NCBI GenBank assembly: GCA_017937925.1 | Contig: JAGBCQ010000021.1 | Coordinates: 56,918 to 120,917, forward strand | Length of the DNA stretch: 64,000 nt | Reading direction: 5' to 3' | From: Paraprevotella sp. | GTDB lineage: Bacteria > Bacteroidota > Bacteroidia > Bacteroidales > Bacteroidaceae | Part shown: one piece after another, positions 9,829 through 17,996 of the stretch | How the letters are laid out: each line of letters starts with the position of its first letter | Position numbering within the stretch: the first letter of the stretch is position 1 | The notes under the pieces: generated by a model | Databases searched by the model: none | What the model was told of the DNA's origin: nothing | Seen by the model: only the letters and a program-made list of their open reading frames with translations | Made by a program: the position numbers and the translations under genes

Positions 9829-10542
9829 ATGGCTAACTTCATTGTACGACAAATCCCTAATAGTATTACTTGTTGTAACCTTATTTCCGGTTGCATTGCT
9901 ATTCATGCCGCCTTTCAAGGAAACTACTACGGTGCATTCATTTTCATTATTATTGGTGCGGTTTTCGATTTCTTCGATGGTATGACAGCCCGCTTGTTAA
10001 AGGTTTCTTCGCCCATAGGAAAGGAATTGGATTCTTTAGCAGACGTTGTAACGTTTGGTGTTGCTCCGTCCGCCATGCTTTTCCATTTTTTCAACTTGGT
10101 TTCGTACCCCGAATTTCTTGAACCCATCAAACACATCATTCCCTACTCTGCATTTTTAATTGCAGCCTTCTCAGCGCTTAGATTGGCAAAGTTCAATTTA
10201 GATACAAGACAAACAAGTTCTTTTATCGGAGTTCCAACGCCTGCAAACACTCTGTTTTGGGCGTCTATAATTGTAGGTTATCAGGATTTTTTGACTTCTG
10301 ATTGTTTCAATGCTCTCTATTTGATTGCAGCCATTTTGTTGTCCTGCTATCTTTTGATTGCAGAACTCCCTCTATTTGCTCTCAAATTCAAGAATTGGTC
10401 ATGGAAGGACAATAAGATTAAATACATCTTTGTTCTGAGTTCCATCATCTTTATCGTCTTTTTAGGAGTTGGCTGTTTTGCTGCGATAATCGCATGGTAC
10501 ATTCTCCTCTCCCTACTCGCCAATAAATGTTCATCACATTAA
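9829..10542 (+). CDS. pssA: CDP-diacylglycerol--serine O-phosphatidyltransferase
   Basis: This integral membrane CDP-alcohol phosphatidyltransferase has the full motif D50-G51-x2-A54-R55-x8-G64-x3-D68-x3-D72 (FFDGMTAR...KELDSLAD). It condenses CDP-diacylglycerol with L-serine to phosphatidylserine, which Psd, encoded 17 bp upstream, decarboxylates. At least six hydrophobic segments are visible in 237 aa. Gene order psd-pssA-small membrane gene is usual in Bacteroidales. Confidence 0.95.
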   Translation: MANFIVRQIPNSITCCNLISGCIAIHAAFQGNYYGAFIFIIIGAVFDFFDGMTARLLKVSSPIGKELDSLADVVTFGVAPSAMLFHFFNLVSYPEFLEPIKHIIPYSAFLIAAFSALRLAKFNLDTRQTSSFIGVPTPANTLFWASIIVGYQDFLTSDCFNALYLIAAILLSCYLLIAELPLFALKFKNWSWKDNKIKYIFVLSSIIFIVFLGVGCFAAIIAWYILLSLLANKCSSH

Positions 10543-10594
10543 ATTGGCATGATTCTTGTATGATTGTTTATGTTTAATCAGAGCATAAATAAAT

Positions 10595-10849
10595 ATGGTT
10601 AGCCCACTTGGATGTATTTTTGGTATTATTATCGCCGCATTGGCATTCCTCTTTATTATCATTCTCAATATTTTAATAAAGGTAAAAGGTTTCTTTTCCT
10701 CGCTGACGGGTAAAGGGGAACAACGGCAACACACCAATACGCAACATAACAAACAAACGAACAACTCTTCGAACACGACAAACAACACTCATCAAAAGGT
10801 ATTTGACGACAATGAAGGCGAGTATGTTGAGTTTGAAGAAATAAAATAG
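10595..10849 (+). CDS. DUF4834-like small membrane protein
   Basis: The 84-aa product has one long N-terminal membrane helix (about 3-30, GCIFGIIIAALAFLFIIIL), a basic Lys/Gly stretch, a low-complexity Asn/Gln/His/Thr linker (38-66) and a conserved acidic tail (FDDNEGEYVEFEEIK). This layout fits DUF4834, which I recall being found next to pssA in Bacteroidales; the function is unknown. It is 52 bp downstream of pssA and probably in the same transcript. The family name is from memory of the pattern. Confidence 0.72.
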   Translation: MVSPLGCIFGIIIAALAFLFIIILNILIKVKGFFSSLTGKGEQRQHTNTQHNKQTNNSSNTTNNTHQKVFDDNEGEYVEFEEIK

Positions 10850-10876
10850 CCCCTAGAAATTAACTCAATACGTTAT

Positions 10877-10946
10877 TAAAATGACGGACGTCCGCCGTCG
10901 CGACGACAGACGTCTTGCGTTTCAACGGCGGACGTCCGACATTTTG
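10877..10946. repeat. GACGTC hairpin repeat, copy A
   Basis: A GC-rich island of about 70 bp in AT-rich intergenic DNA. Perfect 14-bp arms at 10885-10898 and 10925-10938 (CGGACGTCCGCCGT / ACGGCGGACGTCCG) enclose a central CAGACGTCTTGCGTTT block. A diverged copy in the opposite orientation lies at 27115-27184. The GACGTC hexamer occurs three times. It is not coding in any consistent frame. Confidence 0.8.
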
Positions 10947-11039
10947 CCAACCTCAGTACATTATTTTTTTCGCTTACGCCACGAATTTTTACACCGTAAA
11001 TCACCCCTCTTTCCGAGATTTCACCACAAGAAGCATACC

Positions 11040-11074
11040 GACTTGACCAAATTGAACGTTCGTCAAGTCTTTTT
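11040..11074 (+). terminator. Intrinsic terminator reading out of the pssA/DUF4834 side
   Basis: The arms GACTTGAC (11040-11047) and GTCAAGTC (11062-11069) form an 8-bp stem followed by TTTTTC. It ends at the tadA stop codon, so it terminates plus-strand transcripts before they run antisense through tadA. Confidence 0.65.
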
Positions 11075-11509
11075 CTATCTTTTTGCTTTGAAGAAATCGG
11101 TCATCAGCGTTACAGCCTCATCCGCAAGGACACCACTCGTCACTTCGGTACGCGGATGCAAACTTTGCGGTGCGAACTTGGTATAACCACGTTTTTCGTC
11201 CGAAGCCCCATAGACCACACGTTTCACTTGCGACCATCCTATCGCTCCGGCACACATAACACAGGGTTCCAACGTGACATACAGCGTACATTCGTTTAAG
11301 TATTTACCTCCTAACACACCGGCAGCAGCCGTAATCACTTGCATCTCGGCATGTGCCGTCACATCTGTCAGGGTTTCTGTCAGGTTGTGTGCCCGGGCTA
11401 TAATCCGGTCGTTACACACAACAACTGCACCTACCGGTATTTCATCTTCGTCATACGCTCGGCGCGCTTCTTCAAGCGCCTTATTCATATAAAATACGTC
11501 GTCTGCCAT
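11075..11509 (-). CDS. tadA: tRNA-specific adenosine-34 deaminase
   Basis: This 144-aa zinc deaminase converts A34 to inosine in tRNA-Arg(ACG). The zinc site is complete: H53-A54-E55 and P-C83-V-M-C86, and VGAVVV and VVYGASDEKRGY strands are present. I start it at ATG 11509, preceded by AGGAG and a TACTTTTG -7 element (complement of 11530-11537). The frame stays open further upstream, but that part would overlap the promoter and the divergent gene. It is divergent from the YraN-like gene with about 90 bp between starts. Confidence 0.95.
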   Translation of the reverse strand: MADDVFYMNKALEEARRAYDEDEIPVGAVVVCNDRIIARAHNLTETLTDVTAHAEMQVITAAAGVLGGKYLNECTLYVTLEPCVMCAGAIGWSQVKRVVYGASDEKRGYTKFAPQSLHPRTEVTSGVLADEAVTLMTDFFKAKR

Positions 11510-11602
11510 TTTTCTCCTATTTAATATTGCAAAAGTAAACTTTCTGCAAGGATTCAACAATATTTTTGATAAATTTGCAAAAAGAATAATCACATTACAC
11601 CG

Positions 11603-11968
11603 ATGGCTGCACACAATGACTTGGGAAGAAACGGAGAAGACATGGCTGTTGATTTGCTAAAAGCAAAAGGTTACAGCATACTTCACAGGAATTGGCGTTG
11701 TGGGCATAAGGAATTGGACATCGTTGCAGAAACAAGCGACTTGTTGGTTGTAGTCGAAGTCAAAACACGCAAGGACACCTTATTCGGGAATCCGGAAGAA
11801 GCACTGACTAACGGCAAAATCCGTAGAATTGTCAGTTCGACAGACGCTTACTTGCGAAAATATGCAATAGACAAACCTGTTCGGTTCGACCTTATCACCA
11901 TTGTTACAGACGTAAATGAGCCACAAATCAATCATATAGAAGACGCATTTTACCCACCGCTATTCTAA
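11603..11968 (+). CDS. YraN/UPF0102 family nuclease-like protein
   Basis: The 121-aa protein has the UPF0102 pattern: LGRNGEDMAVDLLKAKGY at the N-terminus and the restriction-nuclease-like core ELDIVAE...LLVVVEVKTRK (Asp, Glu-x-Lys). The fold is predicted to bind DNA, and the biological role is not established. A TAAATTTG -7 element at 11570-11577 is about 25 nt upstream of the ATG. birA follows 15 bp later on the same strand. Confidence 0.9.
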   Translation: MAAHNDLGRNGEDMAVDLLKAKGYSILHRNWRCGHKELDIVAETSDLLVVVEVKTRKDTLFGNPEEALTNGKIRRIVSSTDAYLRKYAIDKPVRFDLITIVTDVNEPQINHIEDAFYPPLF

Positions 11969-11983
11969 CGGCGCATAAAAAGA

Positions 11984-12784
11984 ATGAATATGACTGACGC
12001 ATTATACACATTAGATGATTCATTATGGTTTGAATGGGTAGAACTATCCGAAACGGATTCTACCAATAACTTCCTAAAGAACTACCACCCTATTGAGTCT
12101 AAGGAAATGACACTCGTAACAGCAACCTATCAAAGTGCCGGACGAGGTCAGCAAGGCAACTCGTGGGAGTCGGAGAAAGGGAAAAACCTTCTTTTTAGTT
12201 TGCGCATCCACCCAAGAATGATTGAAGCCAACCGCCAATTTATCTTGTCACAAGCCATTTCTTTAGCCATCTGCTCCACACTCAGCCTTTACACGGAGGA
12301 CATAAGCATTAAATGGCCCAACGACATCTATTGGAAAGACAAAAAGATAGGCGGCATACTTATTGAGAACACTTTAACAGGCAAACAAATTGACACTTGT
12401 ATCATTGGAGCAGGAATCAACGTCAATCAAGAGACGTTTACAAGCGATGCTCCCAACCCTATTTCACTCATACAGATTATAAAGAAAGAGACAGAACTCA
12501 CTTTCATTTTAGCAGAGATTGTCAAGCGATTCAAAGAATACTTGGCACAAATAAAGAGTCATAACACCGATGAAATCGTAAGATTCTATGCGGATGCGCT
12601 CTACCGCCGAAACGGATACCATGCCTATTCAGACGCCAATGGAAGTTTTGAGGCGAAGATAACAACGACCCAACCATCGGGACATCTGGTACTGACAGAT
12701 CGAGAAGGCAGAGAACGAACATACGCCTTTAAAGAAGTCCGTTTCATCATTCCGAACGGCACGAATAAGACCATTGAACTTTAA
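11984..12784 (+). CDS. birA: Biotin--[acetyl-CoA-carboxylase] ligase, catalytic type without HTH
   Basis: The 266-aa biotin protein ligase has the biotinyl-AMP motif SAGRGQQGNSW, the KWPNDIYWKDKKIGGILIE core and a C-terminal SH3-like domain (about 215-262). It lacks the N-terminal winged-helix repressor domain of E. coli BirA, so it should attach biotin to carboxylase carrier proteins without regulating bio genes. Its stop is 22 bp before the pyrH ATG. ATG 11984 is used; Met-3 is an alternative. Confidence 0.93.
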   Translation: MNMTDALYTLDDSLWFEWVELSETDSTNNFLKNYHPIESKEMTLVTATYQSAGRGQQGNSWESEKGKNLLFSLRIHPRMIEANRQFILSQAISLAICSTLSLYTEDISIKWPNDIYWKDKKIGGILIENTLTGKQIDTCIIGAGINVNQETFTSDAPNPISLIQIIKKETELTFILAEIVKRFKEYLAQIKSHNTDEIVRFYADALYRRNGYHAYSDANGSFEAKITTTQPSGHLVLTDREGRERTYAFKEVRFIIPNGTNKTIEL

Positions 12785-12806
12785 TCAAATAAAAAACAAC
12801 ACGATT

Positions 12807-13517
12807 ATGGCAAGATTTAAAAGAATTCTTTTGAAATTAAGTGGCGAAAGCCTTATGGGAGAACAACGCTACGGTATTGACGAGAAACGCCTCGCCGAAT
12901 ATGCAGAACAAATCAAAGAAGTACATGACATGGGTGTACAAATAGGTATCGTTATCGGTGGTGGTAACATCTTCCGCGGACTAAGCGGAGCCGGCAAAGG
13001 TTTCGACCGTGTAAAGGGCGACCAAATGGGAATGTGTGCTACTGTCATCAACTCATTGGGATTGAGCAGCGCATTAGGTGCTATCGGTGTTAAAAGTCGT
13101 GTGCTGACAGCTATCCGTATGGAACCTATCGGCGAGTATTATAACAAATGGAAAGCCATTGAATGTATGGAAGCGGGCGAAGTAGTCATCATGAGCGGCG
13201 GTACAGGTAATCCATACTTTACGACCGACACCGGTTCGTCCCTTCGCGGCATCGAAATAGAAGCTGACGTAATGCTTAAAGGTACTCGCGTGGATGGTGT
13301 TTACACCGCTGACCCCGAAAAAGACCCGACGGCAACAAAATTCAGCGAGATTACTTATGATGAAATCTACAACAAAGGCCTGAAAGTGATGGACTTGACA
13401 GCAACAACGATGTGTAAGGAAAACAACCTACCTATCTACGTCTTCAATATGGACATCTATGGCAATTTGAAGAAAGTCATGGATGGAGAGGCTATCGGCA
13501 CATTGGTTCATAACTAA
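12807..13517 (+). CDS. pyrH: UMP kinase
   Basis: The 236-aa amino-acid-kinase-fold enzyme phosphorylates UMP to UDP. Visible motifs are RILLKLSGESL at the N-terminus, IGIVIGGGNIFRG, SRVLTAIRM, GGTGNPYFTTDT and DGVYTADPEKDP. I start it at ATG 12807 (MARFKRI); the upstream in-frame ATG at 12774 lies inside birA and adds residues with no family likeness. frr follows 129 bp later, preserving the common pyrH-frr order. Confidence 0.97.
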   Translation: MARFKRILLKLSGESLMGEQRYGIDEKRLAEYAEQIKEVHDMGVQIGIVIGGGNIFRGLSGAGKGFDRVKGDQMGMCATVINSLGLSSALGAIGVKSRVLTAIRMEPIGEYYNKWKAIECMEAGEVVIMSGGTGNPYFTTDTGSSLRGIEIEADVMLKGTRVDGVYTADPEKDPTATKFSEITYDEIYNKGLKVMDLTATTMCKENNLPIYVFNMDIYGNLKKVMDGEAIGTLVHN

Positions 13518-13576
13518 TTATAGAACATTCCGGTAAGCGATTAAAATCTTAATGTATATAAAACCTTCTTCGTTTT

Positions 13577-13608
13577 ATTGCACGTAAATAAAAAATGAGT
13601 TATTTTTG
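13577..13608 (+). promoter_or_regulatory. Promoter of frr
   Basis: ATTG (13577-13580), a 20-bp spacer and TATTTTTG (13601-13608) match the Bacteroidota consensus with one -33 mismatch. The frr ATG is at 13647, leaving a leader of about 30 nt. Confidence 0.65.
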
Positions 13609-13646
13609 CTCAACAAGAAACAATAATCATTTTAACAATAAAGAAT

Positions 13647-14207
13647 ATGGCAGACTCAAAGATGATTCTCGATGAAGCACAAGAGAAAATGGATATGGCA
13701 ATTATGTATTTGGACGATGCTTTGGCACATATCCGTGCCGGAAAAGCTGACGTTCGCTTGTTGGATGGCATCCGTGTAGATTCCTATGGAACTATGGTGC
13801 CCATCAACAACGTGGCTGCCGTCAACACGCCCGACGCACGCAGCATTGCTATCAAACCATGGGACAAGAGTATGTTCCGCATCATCGAAAAAGCAATTAT
13901 AGACTCTGACTTAGGTATCACACCTGAGAACAATGGCGAGATTATTCGTATCGGTATTCCTCCTTTGACCGAGGAGCGTCGTAAACAATTGGCAAAACAA
14001 TGTAAAGCTGAGTGCGAGACCGCTAAAGTCAGCGTAAGAAATGCACGTCGCGATGCTATCGATGCTCTGAAGAAAGCCGTTAAAGACGGTATGCCGGAGG
14101 ACGAGCAGAAGAATTCTGAGGCTAAGTTACAAAAGATTCATGACAAGTACATCAAGCAAATTGATGACTTGTATGCAGCCAAAGACAAGGAAATCATGAC
14201 CGTCTAA
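13647..14207 (+). CDS. frr: Ribosome recycling factor
   Basis: The 186-aa protein has the RRF signature: [20 protein letters not shown] near residue 30, PINNVAAV, and the C-terminal [20 protein letters not shown] helix. With EF-G it splits post-termination ribosomes. It has its own promoter, and its stop codon TAA overlaps the rsgA ATG by one base, so translation of the two is likely coupled. Confidence 0.97.
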   Translation: MADSKMILDEAQEKMDMAIMYLDDALAHIRAGKADVRLLDGIRVDSYGTMVPINNVAAVNTPDARSIAIKPWDKSMFRIIEKAIIDSDLGITPENNGEIIRIGIPPLTEERRKQLAKQCKAECETAKVSVRNARRDAIDALKKAVKDGMPEDEQKNSEAKLQKIHDKYIKQIDDLYAAKDKEIMTV

Positions 14208-15139
14208 TGCGTGGATTAGTCATTCGCAATACAGGAAGTTGGTACGTCGTCCGAACAGACGATGGCCAACTTTTTGATTCTAAGATAAAAGGCAACTTCC
14301 GCCTGAAAGGTATTCGAAGTACAAGCCCTGTCGCTGTTGGCGACTATGTTCAGATTGTGACAAACGCCGAAGGGACTGCATTCATTACGGACATAGAAGA
14401 CCGTAAGAATTACATCATTCGCAAAGCATCCAATCTATCCAAACAAAGTCACATCCTCGCAGCAAACATTGACCAAGTATTTTTGGTTGTAACCATCAGC
14501 CACCCGGAGACTTCTACCACATTCATCGACCGATTTTTAGCCTCCGCTGAAGCTTATCGCATACCGGTCTCCCTCATTTTCAACAAGACGGATTGTTATG
14601 ACGAACAGGACAAAAGTTACATGGAAGCCATGATTTACTTATACAACTCTATTGGTTACCATTGTTACACTTGTTCCGCTCTTTTAAACGAAGGTGTTGA
14701 TACTTTAAAAGAGGTCTTAAAAGATAAAACAACACTTCTTTCCGGCAATTCGGGCGTTGGTAAATCCACTTTGCTGAACGCCTTGATTCCTGACCTCAAT
14801 GTGAAAACCGCAGAGATTTCCACTACGCACGACACCGGTATGCACACAACAACATTCAGTGAAATGTTTGACTTACCGACCGGAGGACAGATTATAGACA
14901 CTCCGGGCATAAAAGGTTTCGGGACCTTCGACTTTGAACGTGAGGAAGTGGGACATTATTTCCGCGAGATTTTCCAGAAAGCAGCAGAATGTAAATATAG
15001 CAACTGTAGTCATATTCACGAACCCGGATGCGCTGTATTAAAGGCTGTAGAGGAACATATTATCAGCGAGAGCCGGTATAATTCATACCTTAGTATGTTG
15101 GACGACAAAGATGAAGACAAATACAGACAAGGACATTAA
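14207..15139 (+). CDS. rsgA: Ribosome small-subunit GTPase RsgA
   Basis: This is a circularly permuted GTPase of 310 aa. An N-terminal OB fold (about 1-65) is followed by the GTPase domain with G4 (NKTD) before G1 (GNSGVGKST, 180-188) and G3 (DTPG), then a C-terminal zinc knuckle ([14 protein letters not shown]). It checks late 30S maturation. The start overlaps the frr stop, placing two ribosome-cycle factors in one unit. Confidence 0.96.
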   Translation: MRGLVIRNTGSWYVVRTDDGQLFDSKIKGNFRLKGIRSTSPVAVGDYVQIVTNAEGTAFITDIEDRKNYIIRKASNLSKQSHILAANIDQVFLVVTISHPETSTTFIDRFLASAEAYRIPVSLIFNKTDCYDEQDKSYMEAMIYLYNSIGYHCYTCSALLNEGVDTLKEVLKDKTTLLSGNSGVGKSTLLNALIPDLNVKTAEISTTHDTGMHTTTFSEMFDLPTGGQIIDTPGIKGFGTFDFEREEVGHYFREIFQKAAECKYSNCSHIHEPGCAVLKAVEEHIISESRYNSYLSMLDDKDEDKYRQGH

Positions 15140-15167
15140 AACAACCATATAAAAAGGAACATCAATC

Positions 15168-15632
15168 ATGGATATACTGATTATTGCCTTACTATTTTTA
15201 TTATGTGCGATACTCATTGCCGTAGAAATTTTCATTATTCCCGGAACAAGTTTGGCCGGTATCGCTGCAGGAATTTGTTTAATCGTAGCCAACTACATGA
15301 CATTTGAACTTTATGGCACAATCATCGGCACTATCGTGTTGTTGGCATCTATTGTTGTGTGCAGTTTATTGGGGATATGGGTGGCACGCTCCAAATTTCT
15401 TGAGCGTTATTGGCACCACAAATCCATTGACTCCACCTCAGCCACTCAAGCACAACTATCCGTTAAAGTGGGGGAAGAAGGTACCGCCATCACTCGTTTG
15501 GCACTCATTGGAAATGCCGACATCAACGGCAATACCGTAGAAGTAAAATCGGCAGATGGATTCATTGACGAAGGTACACCCATCATCGTAACACGTGTTG
15601 ACGAGGCACAAATTACAGTTAAAAAGAAATAA
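15168..15632 (+). CDS. NfeD-like membrane protein
   Basis: The 154-aa protein has two or three hydrophobic segments in its first 75 residues and a C-terminal OB-type domain (about 95-154: VGEEGTAITRLALIGNADI ... EGTPIIVTRVDEAQITVKKK). This is the short NfeD form without a ClpP-like protease domain. It lies 29 bp upstream of floA, the usual partner. NfeD proteins are thought to support flotillin-organised membrane microdomains. Confidence 0.88.
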   Translation: MDILIIALLFLLCAILIAVEIFIIPGTSLAGIAAGICLIVANYMTFELYGTIIGTIVLLASIVVCSLLGIWVARSKFLERYWHHKSIDSTSATQAQLSVKVGEEGTAITRLALIGNADINGNTVEVKSADGFIDEGTPIIVTRVDEAQITVKKK

Positions 15633-15661
15633 ATCAACAACCATTCTAAATACAGTAAGTT

Positions 15662-16660
15662 ATGTTTAACGATCCTATCTTAATCACAGTTTTTCTCGCA
15701 TTCATTGCGATTATCTTTTTATCCATTTTCTTCCATTTTGTTCCATTCTTCCTTTGGCTTTCAGCTAAAGTTTCCGGTGTGAATATTTCACTGATTCAAC
15801 TATTCTTGATGCGCATCCGTAATGTTCCACCCGGCATCATCGTACCAAGTCTTATTGAGGCTCATAAAGCCGGACTGAAAAACATCACTCGCGACAATTT
15901 GGAAGCACACTACATGACAGGTGGTCACGTTCAGCGCGTAGTTCATGCATTGGTGTCGGCTTCAAAAGCCAACATCGATCTTCCTTTTGAGAAAGCAACA
16001 GCCATTGACCTTGCCGGTCGTGACGTATTCGAGGCGGTACAAACATCTGTCAACCCCAAGGTAATTGACACTCCTCCTGTTGCTGCCGTAGCAAAAAATG
16101 GTATTCAGTTAATAGCCAAAGCCCGCGTTACAGTACGCGCCAATATCCATCAATTAGTCGGAGGAGCCGGCGAAGATACCATCCTCGCTCGTGTCGGTGA
16201 AGGTATCGTTTCGTCTATCGGTTCAGCAGAGAACCATGAACAAGTGTTGGAAAATCCGGATTCCATCTCCAAACTTGTATTGAAGAAAGGATTGGATGCC
16301 GGTACTGCCTTTGAAATTCTTTCCATTGACATCGCCGACATTGATGTAGGAAAGAATATCGGTGCAACCTTACAAATAGACCAGGCCAATGCCGATAAGA
16401 ACATCGCGCAAGCAAAGGCTGAGGAACGCCGTGCAATGGCCATCGCTGCCGAGCAAGAGATGAAAGCTAAAGCACAAGAGGCACGTGCCGAAGTGATTCA
16501 AGCCGAAGCCGAAGTGCCAAAAGCTCTTGCGCAAGCACTACGTGACGGCAACATGGGATTCATGGATTACTACAAATTAGAGAACCTCAAAGGCGATACT
16601 GCCATGCGCGAAAATATCAGTCACTTAACCAAAGGAGACATTTCTCAAGCCCTGAAATAA
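15662..16660 (+). CDS. floA: Flotillin-like protein FloA (UPF0365)
   Basis: The 332-aa SPFH/flotillin-like protein has an N-terminal membrane hairpin (about 8-40), a conserved [19 protein letters not shown] segment, an SPFH core ([20 protein letters not shown] region) and an Ala/Glu-rich coiled coil with repeated EA units (about 240-290). FloA scaffolds ordered lipid domains. It forms a two-gene unit with the NfeD gene and ends before a strong terminator. Confidence 0.93.
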   Translation: MFNDPILITVFLAFIAIIFLSIFFHFVPFFLWLSAKVSGVNISLIQLFLMRIRNVPPGIIVPSLIEAHKAGLKNITRDNLEAHYMTGGHVQRVVHALVSASKANIDLPFEKATAIDLAGRDVFEAVQTSVNPKVIDTPPVAAVAKNGIQLIAKARVTVRANIHQLVGGAGEDTILARVGEGIVSSIGSAENHEQVLENPDSISKLVLKKGLDAGTAFEILSIDIADIDVGKNIGATLQIDQANADKNIAQAKAEERRAMAIAAEQEMKAKAQEARAEVIQAEAEVPKALAQALRDGNMGFMDYYKLENLKGDTAMRENISHLTKGDISQALK

Positions 16661-16679
16661 TTGGATTCAAATAAAAATC

Positions 16680-16731
16680 AAAACGACATCGCCAATGAAA
16701 GTCTATAAGATTTCTATTGCGATGTCGTTTT
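16680..16731 (+). terminator. Intrinsic terminator after floA
   Basis: A 13-bp stem, AAAACGACATCGC (16680-16692) and GCGATGTCGTTTT (16719-16731), is followed by TTGC. The CAATGAAA / TTTCTATTG bases inside it extend the helix with one bulge. The T-rich right arm suits plus-strand termination; the A-rich left arm could also serve the minus strand. Confidence 0.82.
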
Positions 16732-16900
16732 TGCATTGCATAGGTAAACGTTATTCGTTCAGATAGTTGTAAAAAACGTGCAAAGTACGTTCATGACACA
16801 AGTTCACCCCAAAAAAGTAAGGATTAAAGTCCTTGTCTTTTGGCAAAACAAAATATCTTTGCAAAAAATCAAATATTAATAAACAATTAAACAGGAAACC

Positions 16901-17983
16901 ATGAGACAAAAGTCAAGAAACATTTTGTGGCTATTCATTACCTTTTTTATGGCAGGGAATAGTATGGCACAACGTATTGATTTGGAGGCATGGCAAAATG
17001 CTTCTAAAGATTCTCCTTACGATGTTACGCATTTTTTGCAGAATCCGAGTGGAACCGAGAATTTCGGATGGAACCGTAATAGCGCCGATGCAGCAGCCGG
17101 TTACAACAAGCACAACACAGAGTTTGCTTCAACCGTTTATAACAATACCGGCATTGAGTCATGGTACTGGTCATCGGTAAAGAATGCCGACTTGATTTGG
17201 CAAGATGTTGAAGGTCTGTCAGCCGGCACTTATCGCATTACTGCCTACGTTGTAGCACAAATCTACAATAACACCTCCACCAAAGGACAATGCGGCAGAG
17301 GTTCTTATCTTTTTGCCGGAGATGCAAAGTCAAACATCACCTCCAACAAATGGGAAGAGTTGTCTGTCACAACTACTATCGGGAAAGATGAAGTTTTAAG
17401 AATCGGTATAAAGAGCGACGGGACCAACGAAAACGATTGGGTAAGCATTGCCGGCGTAAGAGTAGAATGTATTGATTTCGACGGATTCGGTTCATTAACT
17501 TCCATATCTTTGGATGAACATTTCGACGTCAGCGTAGCACGTCAATTTGAATTGGCTGATGTTGTTCTGATGCGCACCCTATCCTCTACCGACTATACAA
17601 CACTCTACTTGCCGTTTGATATGAATGAGGAACTGTGTGACAAATATTTCAGCAAAATACTCCTTGTTACAGACGCACAAACAAAAGGCTCTGATAAATT
17701 GGAACTCATCACATCAGCGAGCAGCACCATAAAGGCCAACACTCCGTATTTGGTTAAGGGGAAAAAGAGCGGAAGAGTTCGCATTGAAGCCAATCCAGTT
17801 GCTATAAACCCCACGAACACAATGACAAGCACATTGCCAAGCGGATTGCAGTTGACCGGTACATTCAGAAGTCACGAAGGATTGGACGAAAATTATCAAC
17901 TTTCGGAAGGTACAAGCATGACACTTTATGCAAGTCCGGCACGCATTAAAGGTTATAGTTTCTACATTTCTACCAACAAATAA
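16901..17983 (+). CDS. Secreted protein of unknown function, probably carbohydrate-associated
   Basis: The 360-aa protein has a signal peptide (hydrophobic residues 8-20, cleavage likely near SMAQ-R). Residues about 25-195 look like a beta-sandwich of the carbohydrate-binding type (NFGWNRNSADAAAGYNKHNT, YWSSVKNADLIWQDVEGLSAGTYRITAYV, then a KWEELSVTTTIGKDEVLRIGIKSD strand pair). The second half has ADVVLMRTLSSTDYTTLYLPFDM, which I have seen in Prevotella/Bacteroides surface proteins. No catalytic motif is recognisable. The GH2 gene starts 13 bp after its stop, so a role in binding the GH2 substrate is a reasonable inference. A TATCTTTG -7 element at 16854-16861 precedes it. Confidence 0.75.
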   Translation: MRQKSRNILWLFITFFMAGNSMAQRIDLEAWQNASKDSPYDVTHFLQNPSGTENFGWNRNSADAAAGYNKHNTEFASTVYNNTGIESWYWSSVKNADLIWQDVEGLSAGTYRITAYVVAQIYNNTSTKGQCGRGSYLFAGDAKSNITSNKWEELSVTTTIGKDEVLRIGIKSDGTNENDWVSIAGVRVECIDFDGFGSLTSISLDEHFDVSVARQFELADVVLMRTLSSTDYTTLYLPFDMNEELCDKYFSKILLVTDAQTKGSDKLELITSASSTIKANTPYLVKGKKSGRVRIEANPVAINPTNTMTSTLPSGLQLTGTFRSHEGLDENYQLSEGTSMTLYASPARIKGYSFYISTNK

Positions 17984-17996
17984 AACATCCCGCAAT

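Noticed and set aside
10881-11186. Plus-strand protein of about 100 residues across the GACGTC repeat and tadA 3' end
   Set aside because: It reads through a hairpin repeat and a terminator and antisense to tadA, with no ribosome site or recognisable sequence.
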